Of a stretch of 64,000 nucleotides of DNA, positions 28,404 to 36,775 are shown in pieces (position 1 is the stretch's first letter; every line of letters begins with the position of its first letter). Made by a program: the position numbers and the translations under genes. This stretch comes from an uncultured Prevotellaceae bacterium (lineage in GTDB: Bacteria > Bacteroidota > Bacteroidia > Bacteroidales > Bacteroidaceae). The stretch spans positions 62,001 to 126,000 of the forward strand of contig ONDJ01000009.1 in assembly GCA_900316575.1 (NCBI GenBank). The letters run 5' to 3'. The notes under the pieces were generated by a model, which was not told the DNA's origin, ran no database searches, and saw only the letters and a program-made list of their open reading frames with translations.

Positions 28404-31400
28404 CTATTCTATCCGAACGGTGCTGCTACCATCGGCTTTATGGCTGATAAGATGAATTTGTGGAGTTATCCCAGTGCGAATTTGTTCGGTGTGGCTGATG
28501 ATGCCCACTTTCTTGCCGCCTGAAGTTTCAAGATTGGCAAGAGCTGTCATGACAAGTTCTAAAGACTGACGGTCGAGGTTTCCAAATCCTTCGTCGATGA
28601 ATAGGCTTCCAAGGTGCAAGCCTGCTCCGCTAAGGCTACTAAGGGCTAGCGCCAATGCAAGGCTTACAACAAAGGTTTCGCCGCCACTGAGGCTATTGGC
28701 ATAACGACGGCGGTCGAACATATCGCGGTCAACAACCTCAAGAGTCAGCGTACCAGGGAGAACGGAAAGACGATAGCGCGGTGAGAAACTTGCAAGCTGG
28801 ATATTGGCGCGTGCCACAAGACTGGCAAATGTATATTGTTGTGCCAACTCACGGAAGCGCTTTCCATCGGCAGAGCCAAACACTTTTGCCAAACGGCTCC
28901 ACCAAGTATAGTCCTCGCGTGCCTTTTCTATTTGTTCCGACAAGAGGCTGATACGCTCCATAGCATCGTTGTGAGCGATGAGACGTGCTGAAACGTTGAT
29001 GTGTTCCTCCTCCAGCGATTTGAGTTTCTGTTTGACTTCGTCTTTTTGGTTTAGTAGCATTTCGCGTCCTGTTTCGCCGTCTATGCGTGGCTTTGTGGGC
29101 AATGCAAGCATGTCTTCCAAGGCTTTGGTGGCGGCTTCATAGCGTTGATGTGCTGCTTTTTGATGGTCGCGCAATGTTTGGAGTTGCTTTCGCAGTGAAA
29201 TGTAGTCGCGGTCTGAACCTAATAGATTGTCTATCTCGGTGGTTTGAATAGGGGCATGTTCTCGGTTGAAAGATAAGATCCATCGGTCGAGCCTTGATGT
29301 TTGCTCCTGATAATCTTCGCTGTCACGTTGTCTCTGCTCACTAAGCCGAGCTTGCTTGCCACGCAGTTCTGTTACTATATCTGAGGCGGCGTGCTGAGCG
29401 TTGACAGCCTGCTGTTCTTGTTCGCGTGCTATTACTATGGCATTTTGCAGCTGTAATTGGAGCGTAGCGGGGTCGCTTTCGCCAAAAATATGCTTGAACT
29501 CGTTTTCTTTGCCTTGCAGCGCTTCGCGCTGTCCGAGCAGGTTGTCTTTGGCTTCGACGGCAATCCGTTTGGCATCGGCTTCGGCGTTTTGTAATTGTTC
29601 AAGCTCTGTACGCATAGCTGCAAGCCGGCTCTCGCCATGTTCTATAGCACTGCACACCCTGCGCCAATCGGCTTCCAAACCGCTGAGACGTGTGCTAAAG
29701 TCATCGGGACTCTTTTTCCATTCATCAAGCCACGAAGTAATGCTGATATAGGCGTCAAGGTCTTGATACAGCACACGATAGCGCTTGTCACTCCGCTGAA
29801 CGCGTTCGTTCAGGTTTTCTATGGTGCCTTCCATGCGTGCCACTTCCTGGCGGGCGTTATTGGCTTGTTCTTTGTCTTGGTTGATTTGCTCAGTGAGCGA
29901 GGCTATTTCTTCGCTGATGCGTGTGATTTGGTTTTGATGACGTGTATATTCGCGCAATGTACGCTCTTGTTCGTCTTTTTCACGCTTGGTTCTGTCTATC
30001 AAGAGTGAGATATGGGTGATACGAGCGTGGTGGTTTACGGTAGAAGAACTATCGGCAAACGACCCGTCAAGTGCGGCATAGCCTTTCCACTCTTCGATGT
30101 CGTCTTGAAGCATACGGCGATGGTCTTCTATATAGTCGGTATCTGAGAGATGCTGTGTTTCTAAGCGTTGCAACTCCAATTCTGAAGCGCGAAGACTTTC
30201 CCGATGGCGCAATAAGCGCGCGCTGCTGTCTTGCCATTCGTAGCGGAGATTGGAAATCAGTTCATCCAAGGCACTTTCGGTCTCGGTGTGGTAGGGATGG
30301 TGGGTCGCGCCACAGAGAGGGCACGGACTACCTTCTTCCAAATTTTTTCTCAGCGAAAGAATATCCTGACTTTGTGAGAGCGTGTATGACTTATAGTGAC
30401 GCTCGTTTTCATCAGCTAATTTGGTTTCCTCTGCCCGCATGATACTGATATTGCGTCGCAACTGTTCGATATCTACTTCATCGCGCGTCACCTTGTTTTG
30501 CCGCTCAGCAATAAGTTCATAGCGGTTGGCTATGCGTCGCCAAAGCTTCTCTGCTCTTGTAAGCTGTTGGAGTTGAGCAGCAATGTTAGATACCGTCTTT
30601 TGCAGTTCTTGTCCATCAATACCATTCACCCCTTGCCGATGCACATCGAGCGTGCTTTGGAGTGCCTGCATACGGGTGAGACTTTCGCGTCCACGCAAGT
30701 AGAGCCTTTCCACAGTGAGGTTTAGGTCTTTCAGCTTCATTTGCTTTTCGGCAAGCAAGCGATGACATTCTTCGTTCGTGTCAGCTTCCCCTTTGAACTC
30801 TGTGAGGCGATCTTTGACGATCCCGAAGTTCTCAAACATATTGCTATGCACATTGAGCGTCTGCTGATGGAACTTATCTTTGCTTACTTGTTGTTCACTT
30901 TCAGCTATGCGCACTTTCTGTGCTTCTACGCTGTCGTGCTTACCTGCCTGATCGCGAGCGGCTGCGGCAGCTATTTGTTCTGCTCGCGCCACACTTTGGC
31001 GCGATGTATTGATTTCGCCCGTTAGGAGAAAACCTTTCTCGATGTCGGCTTGCCGGCTTGCCAGGGTTCGCTCGGCTTCTTTGCGACGATCTGTTGATTG
31101 TTTGCTTTGGCGAATAGTCTCTTCGTGGCGTGCCGTTGCTGCCATGAGTTCGCGACCGAGTTGCTCCTCTTCGCTTCGCGATTGTTTCTCAGCAGCACGC
31201 AATGTCTGAATACGTTGCCAAACAGGTGCTATAGGCTGAATGAGGTCAAAGAGTTTTAGGGCATGTTCATCTGCATCGCGTGCCATGCGCATATGATCGG
31301 ACTCATCGCGCTCTTCGCGCAGGCGTTCCACTCGGTGCTCTCCCTCTCGGTAGTTGTCAATCCATTCTAATTGCTCATCTATTGATTGGTGCAAAGCTGT

Positions 31401-32159
31401 GGATTCTTTTATTTGTGTTTGCAAAGCACGCTGCAGTGCTTCGGCTTCAGCTTTCTGCTCGTTCGTGAGATAAGAAAGCATCAAGGTGTCGGTCTGTGTG
31501 GAAAACTCGTTGACCACGGCTTCGGCTGCTCGTGCTTTTTCATAGATCTTCACAGAGAGCCGACCATATATTTCTGTGCCTGTGAGCTTCTCCAAGAGTA
31601 TGGACTTCTCATCATGACGAGCACGTAGGAATCCAGCAAAACTATTTTGCGCGAGCATCACAGTGCGCGTAAATTGTTCGTAGTCCAATCCTACGACGTT
31701 TATAATGGCTGCGCGCACTTCCTCATCATTGTACTCCTTTGAGCGGGGCGAAAGTTGCTTAAGCTTCTGCGAGGCACGTTCGTAAGTGCCAGTGCGCTTC
31801 AGCCTGACACTCCAAGCGGCTTCATAGCGAGCATCATCTACACCGGTGAAGACCACCTTGCACCCACCTTCTTTTTGCCCACGGCGCAACAATCCGCGCG
31901 GGTCTTTGGCCTGAATGGATTTGTCGCCATCTGGACCTGCAGTGAGTTTCTCACTTTTGATACCTTCAATGCCTTCAAAACGTGGGGCTCGTCCGTATAG
32001 AGCCAAGCACATGGCATCGAGTATAGTGCTTTTGCCCGAACCCGTATTGCCCGTAATGGCAAAAAGACCTGCCGAGCGCAGGGGCTCTTCGGTGAAATCT
32101 ATGGTATGCTCGCCCTCAAGGGAAGCGAGGTTCTTGATGATTATCTTTTCGATTTTCAC
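28404..32159 (-). CDS. sbcC: DNA double-strand-break exonuclease subunit SbcC
   Basis: 1251 residues. GTG at 32159 is the right start: it begins KIEKIIIKNLASLEGEH, the Rad50/SbcC N-terminus, while the 72 codons upstream overlap sbcD in another frame. Walker A is GNTGSGKST at residues 37-45, followed by the Q-loop region. Long coiled coils flank a central zinc hook CPLCGATHHP, and the ABC signature SLSGGETF and Walker B SLFIDEGFGNLD are near the C-terminus. With SbcD it forms a nuclease acting on hairpins and blocked DNA ends. The gap to sbcD is 49 bases, so they are one operon. Confidence 0.95.
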   Translation of the reverse strand: MKIEKIIIKNLASLEGEHTIDFTEEPLRSAGLFAITGNTGSGKSTILDAMCLALYGRAPRFEGIEGIKSEKLTAGPDGDKSIQAKDPRGLLRRGQKEGGCKVVFTGVDDARYEAAWSVRLKRTGTYERASQKLKQLSPRSKEYNDEEVRAAIINVVGLDYEQFTRTVMLAQNSFAGFLRARHDEKSILLEKLTGTEIYGRLSVKIYEKARAAEAVVNEFSTQTDTLMLSYLTNEQKAEAEALQRALQTQIKESTALHQSIDEQLEWIDNYREGEHRVERLREERDESDHMRMARDADEHALKLFDLIQPIAPVWQRIQTLRAAEKQSRSEEEQLGRELMAATARHEETIRQSKQSTDRRKEAERTLASRQADIEKGFLLTGEINTSRQSVARAEQIAAAAARDQAGKHDSVEAQKVRIAESEQQVSKDKFHQQTLNVHSNMFENFGIVKDRLTEFKGEADTNEECHRLLAEKQMKLKDLNLTVERLYLRGRESLTRMQALQSTLDVHRQGVNGIDGQELQKTVSNIAAQLQQLTRAEKLWRRIANRYELIAERQNKVTRDEVDIEQLRRNISIMRAEETKLADENERHYKSYTLSQSQDILSLRKNLEEGSPCPLCGATHHPYHTETESALDELISNLRYEWQDSSARLLRHRESLRASELELQRLETQHLSDTDYIEDHRRMLQDDIEEWKGYAALDGSFADSSSTVNHHARITHISLLIDRTKREKDEQERTLREYTRHQNQITRISEEIASLTEQINQDKEQANNARQEVARMEGTIENLNERVQRSDKRYRVLYQDLDAYISITSWLDEWKKSPDDFSTRLSGLEADWRRVCSAIEHGESRLAAMRTELEQLQNAEADAKRIAVEAKDNLLGQREALQGKENEFKHIFGESDPATLQLQLQNAIVIAREQEQQAVNAQHAASDIVTELRGKQARLSEQRQRDSEDYQEQTSRLDRWILSFNREHAPIQTTEIDNLLGSDRDYISLRKQLQTLRDHQKAAHQRYEAATKALEDMLALPTKPRIDGETGREMLLNQKDEVKQKLKSLEEEHINVSARLIAHNDAMERISLLSEQIEKAREDYTWWSRLAKVFGSADGKRFRELAQQYTFASLVARANIQLASFSPRYRLSVLPGTLTLEVVDRDMFDRRRYANSLSGGETFVVSLALALALSSLSGAGLHLGSLFIDEGFGNLDRQSLELVMTALANLETSGGKKVGIISHTEQIRTGITPQIHLISHKADGSSTVRIE

Positions 32160-32208
32160 AGTTGCGAAGTTTATTTGTGTTTTCTGAAATCGTGACCTAT
32201 ATTGCCTG

Positions 32209-33444
32209 TCAGCGCTCTTCGTCGGCAACCTCTTCAAGTGCCGTGCGGAAGCGTTTCTCCATTTCTTCGGGCAAATAGTCGCTGTACATCTCTTTATATA
32301 CGCGTTGTGCCATATCAAGCGGCGAAAGCGTCTTGAGGCGTTCCACAGTGAGTTCTGGCTCACGTTCTGGAGCATTGTGCTGCACTGCCGTCATCCTACA
32401 AAAGTGTACGGCTTTGGTTTGAAGCAGGTTACTAACCTCCGACAACAATCCTGGCTCGGGTTGCTCTTGCGTGACGCGAATTTCTAAATAAGGCCATTTC
32501 ATGCCTGTGTCGTCGCTCTTCCGTGAGGGAAGCTTTTCTATTTCATAGCGCACACCATCGGGCGAAGCAGAACCATTCTGTGGTATAGATATAAGCGAAC
32601 GAAGCGGTTCGTAGGATATGCGACTGATGCGCGCACTGCCGTCGGGAGCTATCTCGATGAGGTTCACGCCATGTTCGTACCTCTTTTCGCTGAACGACAT
32701 GGGGAGTGCGCTCCCAGCATAATAAGCTGCGGGACGACTTGATACACATTGAGCTTTGTGGATATGCCCCAATGCTATATAGCTATATTCAGCACTGAGC
32801 ACACTCACATCCACGCGGTCTTGTCCGCCCACAACAAGCCGCTCGCTATGCTCGTTAGCACAGATCTCGGCGTTTGATGTGTAGAAATGCCCTGTTGCAA
32901 TAACGGGCAAATCTCGACGCCCTTTGCTACCCATCGCTTTGAGGAACTGGTCGTAATACCACTTCAAGGCTTCGGGCTGTGTCATTCCCTCGGGCATATC
33001 GGCTGCTCTGAGAAAAGGCATCGTCCAACAGATACAAGCCTCGTGCCCCGTCTCGCGGTCGTGAAGTGGCAGCGCAAGGGATTCAATGTTGGGCATACCA
33101 TCGCGGTCGTGGGGTATGCAGCCTCTTATATATATATTGTGTAGGCCCAGCAAGGGAGCTGGTGCTTCAAGGCGGCGTGGAGAGTCGTGGTTGCCCGCAA
33201 CAATTACTATTTCTACACCTGGAAGAGCCTCTGTGGCACGACGTATAAAGTCGTAATAAAGGGCTTCAGCCCACACGGGCGGATTGGAAGAATCAAACAC
33301 GTCGCCAGCTACAATCACAGCATCGGGAGCATAGAGGCGAATGGTATCAACGAGCCAAAGCAGGAAGTGGCGTTGCTCGGTTTCACGGTCGTGACCATGG
33401 AAAATGTTGCCAAGATGCCAGTCGGCGGTATGGAGTATTTTCAT
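32209..33444 (-). CDS. sbcD: DNA double-strand-break nuclease subunit SbcD
   Basis: 411 residues from ATG 33444, the start of KILHTADWHLGNI; the 24 codons upstream are not conserved. Mre11-type calcineurin phosphoesterase motifs are all present: HTADWHLG, VAGDVFDSSNP, VAGNHDSPRR, ATGHFYTS and ALGHIHKAQ, providing the two manganese sites. The C-terminal part fits the SbcC-binding and capping domain. It is the first gene of the sbcD-sbcC pair. Confidence 0.95.
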   Translation of the reverse strand: MKILHTADWHLGNIFHGHDRETEQRHFLLWLVDTIRLYAPDAVIVAGDVFDSSNPPVWAEALYYDFIRRATEALPGVEIVIVAGNHDSPRRLEAPAPLLGLHNIYIRGCIPHDRDGMPNIESLALPLHDRETGHEACICWTMPFLRAADMPEGMTQPEALKWYYDQFLKAMGSKGRRDLPVIATGHFYTSNAEICANEHSERLVVGGQDRVDVSVLSAEYSYIALGHIHKAQCVSSRPAAYYAGSALPMSFSEKRYEHGVNLIEIAPDGSARISRISYEPLRSLISIPQNGSASPDGVRYEIEKLPSRKSDDTGMKWPYLEIRVTQEQPEPGLLSEVSNLLQTKAVHFCRMTAVQHNAPEREPELTVERLKTLSPLDMAQRVYKEMYSDYLPEEMEKRFRTALEEVADEER

Positions 33445-33489
33445 AAAACGGTTATCGTGCGTTATAGATGTATTGGTGTTCTTGCTGTG

Positions 33490-33497
33490 CAAAAATA
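33490..33497 (-). promoter_or_regulatory. Minus-strand -7 promoter element for sbcDC
   Basis: CAAAAATA on the plus strand reads TATTTTTG on the minus strand, matching TAnnTTTG, 45 bases before the sbcD ATG. Confidence 0.45.
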
Positions 33498-33648
33498 CAA
33501 AAAGAAAGAATAGCAAGCGCAGTATGCATCAACTTTATGCAATCTTTAAGCACTGCGCTACGTCTATGTGGAAATACGCCCGAACACTTGGTCGTATCGT
33601 CTGTTCGCCGTACTTTCGCCACGTTTTTACAGCAAGAACTTTATTCTT

Positions 33649-34959
33649 TTGAGACGTTATCTATTGTTATTGGCCCTCGTGCCCATTCTTTTCCTCGCTT
33701 CTTCTTGCGGTGGCGACAAGGCTTCTGGACCCGCTTCGCAGAGCGATGCTTTGCAAGCACTCGCGCCGGTTTATGACTTAGACAGCATCCTTGATGCCGG
33801 CGAAATAGTAGTAGCCACATTGCGCGGAGCTGACACCTACACAGCCTTCGACGACACAATCATTGGCTTGCAATATGCTTTGGCCGACAGTTTGGCTCGT
33901 CACCTCGGTGTGAGACTAAGAATGGAAGTGGCTGAAGACTCGGCACAGATGCTTTCCTTGCTTCACGATGAGAAGATTGACGTCTATGCCCTATGGCTTG
34001 ACAAAGCAGCAATAGACTCTCTACCCATACTTGCTTCTGCACCGCGCGACTCGCTCACACAGCGTTCGTGGGCCGTCAGGAAAGGAGCCGTGAAACTTGC
34101 TGAGGCCCTCAGCGAATGGGGCACAGCGGCGATGGCCGATAGTGTAGAGGCTCGTCTGTTTCGTTTCATCAGAGCACGCCACTTGGTGCGAAAGAACATG
34201 CAACCGCCCTATATCAGCTTAGAGAAAGACATCATGTCAATCTACGACGCTCACTTCAAGCGCGCCGCTCGCGAGCTCTCTTGGGATTGGCACCTCGTTG
34301 CAGCCTTGAGTTACGAAGAAAGTGGTTTCGACCCCAACGCCGTGAGCGGAGCCGGAGCGCGTGGGTTGATGCAAGTGATGGAAAAGACGGCTGCGATGTA
34401 TGGCGTTTCCGACTTTCTCGAACCACGTCAGAACATTGACGTTGCCACACTCCACTTGAAGGACATCATCCATGAGTTTTCCGACATTCGCGATGCCTAC
34501 GAACGCATCAAGTTTGTCGTAGCGGCCTATAACTGCGGCGGCGGACACATCCGCGATGCTCAGGCCCTTTGCCGTGCTGATGGTGGCAACGACCACTCAT
34601 GGCAATCAGTAAGCGGCTACTGCCTCATGCTATCCCAGCCCCAAGGATATCGCAATCCACTGGCTCGCCATGGCGTAATGATCGGCGAAGAAACCGTGAT
34701 GCACGTCATCAAAGTGTTGCGCCGATGGGAACAATACATCGGACACCTACCCACCAACATCCCCATTTATCCCGATGAGCACTTTGAACCCGCCGACAGC
34801 CTTTCGGGTACCTCAGCTTCAAACGATCGCAGAGCCGAAGCAAACCGTAGGCATCCCAAACCTCAAGGTGCCCGCAGCAACCGTTTCACACAAGGCACCA
34901 AAATCCTTGGCCCCAACGATCCTCGTCTGCTCCACGTGCCAGGCGACTCGGCTTGGTAA
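33649..34959 (+). CDS. MltF-like lytic transglycosylase lipoprotein
   Basis: 436 residues from a TTG at 33649, chosen because LRRYLLLLALVPILFLASSC then begins a lipoprotein signal with lipobox ASSC; an ATG at 33568 would put 27 residues before it. The N-terminal half is a periplasmic solute-binding-like (SBP_bac_3) domain (IVVATLRGADTYTAF). The C-terminal half is a family 1 lytic transglycosylase: the catalytic Glu in ALSYEESGFDPNAVS, then GARGLMQVM and FVVAAYNCGGGHI. It would cleave peptidoglycan at the outer-membrane side. The last ~50 residues are basic and look disordered. Confidence 0.88.
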   Translation: MRRYLLLLALVPILFLASSCGGDKASGPASQSDALQALAPVYDLDSILDAGEIVVATLRGADTYTAFDDTIIGLQYALADSLARHLGVRLRMEVAEDSAQMLSLLHDEKIDVYALWLDKAAIDSLPILASAPRDSLTQRSWAVRKGAVKLAEALSEWGTAAMADSVEARLFRFIRARHLVRKNMQPPYISLEKDIMSIYDAHFKRAARELSWDWHLVAALSYEESGFDPNAVSGAGARGLMQVMEKTAAMYGVSDFLEPRQNIDVATLHLKDIIHEFSDIRDAYERIKFVVAAYNCGGGHIRDAQALCRADGGNDHSWQSVSGYCLMLSQPQGYRNPLARHGVMIGEETVMHVIKVLRRWEQYIGHLPTNIPIYPDEHFEPADSLSGTSASNDRRAEANRRHPKPQGARSNRFTQGTKILGPNDPRLLHVPGDSAW

Positions 34960-35024
34960 ACCAACGAGACCAAGAAGCCTCGGCTACATACAGCCAACAA
35001 TATCAAGATTTTAAGACCACCACA

Positions 35025-35068
35025 TGCCGACAAAAGTAAGTATTTCTTGCTTTTGTCGGCAGATTTTT
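35025..35068 (+). terminator. Intrinsic terminator after the transglycosylase
   Basis: TGCCGACAAAAG and CTTTTGTCGGCA form a perfect 12-bp stem, followed by GATTTTT. Confidence 0.8.
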
Positions 35069-35103
35069 ATTCGCATTATTCACATTATAAACACACAAGA
35101 ACC

Positions 35104-36018
35104 ATGAAGAAACACCGTTTAAGTTTTGGAATGCTGGCAGCAATGCTACTCATGGCATTCACCTTCGTTGCCTGCGGTGGCGACAACAACGACGACACTC
35201 CCGTGATCGACCCCGTGGTAGAAGTGCCCTCGCTCCTGCCCACCGAAGACGGAATGTACCACGACAACACACTCATCTACCGCATCACGGACGAACAAGC
35301 CCAAGAAGTGGAAGTGGTGCATCCCGTAGACTTCAGCACATGCAGCAAAGCAGAGATACCCGAATCCGTGAACATCAACGGTGAACACTATGCCGTAACA
35401 GCCATTGCCGACGATGCTTTCGCTATATACGATGAATTTTTTAATGCTTATAAATATAACAACGTGCTAGAAAGCATCTCCTTTTCCCATAGCGTAAAGC
35501 GCATCGGTAAGTATGCATTTTTCTGCTGTACGGCTCTGAAATCCATATTCATACCCAAAGAGGTGACGGAGATAGGCGTAGGTACCTTCTTCGCCGACGA
35601 CGCTCTGGAGGAGATCATCGTGCAAGAAGGCAATCCCCTCTATGACTCCCGACAAGGTTGCAACGCGATCATCGAAACGAAAGAGAATCGTCTCGTTTTT
35701 GGTTGCAAGACATCAGTCATACCCAATGGAATCAAGACCATTGGCCATTATGCATTTTGGGATTGTATCGGCCTCACGGAAATTGACATACCTTCCAGCG
35801 TCACAAGCATTGAGGAAGGAGGCTTCTATAATTGCGAGAACTTGAAGAAAGTTACCTGCCGCAACACCACGCCGCCAGCCCTCGAAGATGATGTCTTCGA
35901 ATGGATAGACGAAGAATGCATACTCTACGTGCCCGACCGTAGCGTGGACAAGTACCTGAGCCAATGGCCCTTCAAGAGCGGATACGTCAAAGCCTTCGGT
36001 ATAAGCGTTGACCGATAA
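35104..36018 (+). CDS. BspA-like leucine-rich-repeat lipoprotein
   Basis: 304 residues from ATG 35104. The lipoprotein signal ends in FVACGG, then an acidic linker (GDNNDDTPVID). The rest holds several LRR_5/BspA repeats: LESISFSHSVKRIGKYAFF, LKSIFIPKEVTEIGVGTFF, and TEIDIPSSVTSIEEGGFYN, each with the IP-x-x-V-x-x-I-G-x-x-A-F pattern. A closing region (CILYVPDRSVDKYLSQWPF) is the usual C-terminal cap. Such surface proteins bind host or other ligands in oral and gut Bacteroidetes; the ligand here is unknown. It is flanked by terminators on both sides. Confidence 0.88.
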   Translation: MKKHRLSFGMLAAMLLMAFTFVACGGDNNDDTPVIDPVVEVPSLLPTEDGMYHDNTLIYRITDEQAQEVEVVHPVDFSTCSKAEIPESVNINGEHYAVTAIADDAFAIYDEFFNAYKYNNVLESISFSHSVKRIGKYAFFCCTALKSIFIPKEVTEIGVGTFFADDALEEIIVQEGNPLYDSRQGCNAIIETKENRLVFGCKTSVIPNGIKTIGHYAFWDCIGLTEIDIPSSVTSIEEGGFYNCENLKKVTCRNTTPPALEDDVFEWIDEECILYVPDRSVDKYLSQWPFKSGYVKAFGISVDR

Positions 36019-36069
36019 AGTTTGCTCATGTCCCTGTGGCAGTCACACGTTGCTGCATTAGAAACCTCA

Positions 36070-36107
36070 AACCGCCACACATGGCCATTGCCATGTGTGG
36101 CGGTTTT
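36070..36107 (+). terminator. Intrinsic terminator after the LRR lipoprotein
   Basis: A perfect 16-bp stem (aaccgccacacatggc / gccatgtgtggcggtt) with a four-base loop, then TTCGCC; only a short U-run. Confidence 0.75.
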
Positions 36108-36182
36108 CGCCCAATGTATTACATCAATTCTGTGCGGGGAACAATCTGTTTTCTCCCACTAAGCCATGTGTTTAAAGCCCTC

Positions 36183-36261
36183 AAACACTTTGTTTGAGTG
36201 GACAAAACACTTTGTTTGAAGCGAGTAAACACTTTGTTTGAAGGCTTCAAACAAAGTGTTT
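36183..36261. repeat. 22-bp array of AAACACTTTGTTTGA units ending in a perfect palindrome
   Basis: Units start at 36183, 36205 and 36227, exactly 22 bases apart. The third unit and an inverted fourth form a perfect palindrome: 17 bases at 36227-36243, a central G, and their reverse complement at 36245-36261. The same words recur inside the MITE at 58594-58659. Confidence 0.75.
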
Positions 36262-36325
36262 ATACGAACAAAAACATGTGTCTAATTGGAATACAGATAC
36301 TTAAGATGCCGATTGGGGCGAATTT

Positions 36326-36751
36326 CTAATAGATATTTCCCCAGTTGTAGTCGTCAACATAGTCGTCGTACTCGGGGGTTTGCTCTACGCCGTTTTGGCT
36401 GAAAACGTTAGCAATGTAAGCTTGATCATCTGGGCGCACAAGGCTATTGCCTTTGACCATGGCATAATAGCGCGTGCGGGTGAAGTGATAGATGAGATTG
36501 GACTTGATGCTTTGATATACACGAGCGGGCACGTTGTCGAGCAAATGTTTCATGCCTTTCCCGCAACGCAACGGCTGTATTGATCGGTAATACTCACATT
36601 GATCGGTAGAGACGTTCTTGAAAGCGGGATTGACAATGGTTATTTCTGCTCTCTGGCTATTCATCTCGGCAAAGGCCATGCGGCGCAGGCAGGTGTCGGC
36701 CTTGGGACATTCGGAACAGATGCAGCAAATGAAACTGGGAGGTGGGTTCAT
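36326..36751 (-). CDS. DUF6078-like cysteine-containing protein, second copy
   Basis: 141 residues with the same plan as the protein at 19974-20411: a cysteine-rich N-terminus (CCICSECPKADTC), then CEYYRSI, LRCGKGMKHLLDN, FTRTRYYAMVKGN and DDQAYIANVF. The C-terminus is acidic (EYDDYVDDYNW). Its start is 24 bases after the fbp stop, so it may be the last gene of the long Bat-fbp transcript. Function is unknown; a metal-binding role is inference. Confidence 0.75.
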   Translation of the reverse strand: MNPPPSFICCICSECPKADTCLRRMAFAEMNSQRAEITIVNPAFKNVSTDQCEYYRSIQPLRCGKGMKHLLDNVPARVYQSIKSNLIYHFTRTRYYAMVKGNSLVRPDDQAYIANVFSQNGVEQTPEYDDYVDDYNWGNIY

Positions 36752-36775
36752 GACTGTTAAAGAGTGAGTAGGGGG

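Noticed and set aside
32160-32375. N-terminal 72-codon extension of the SbcC frame
   Set aside because: The sequence overlaps sbcD in another frame and lacks conservation; the GTG at 32159 begins the canonical N-terminus.
36183-36261. Intrinsic terminator from the 35-bp palindrome
   Set aside because: The symmetry is perfect but no U-run follows, and the LRR gene already has a terminator at 36070-36107; the array explanation fits better.
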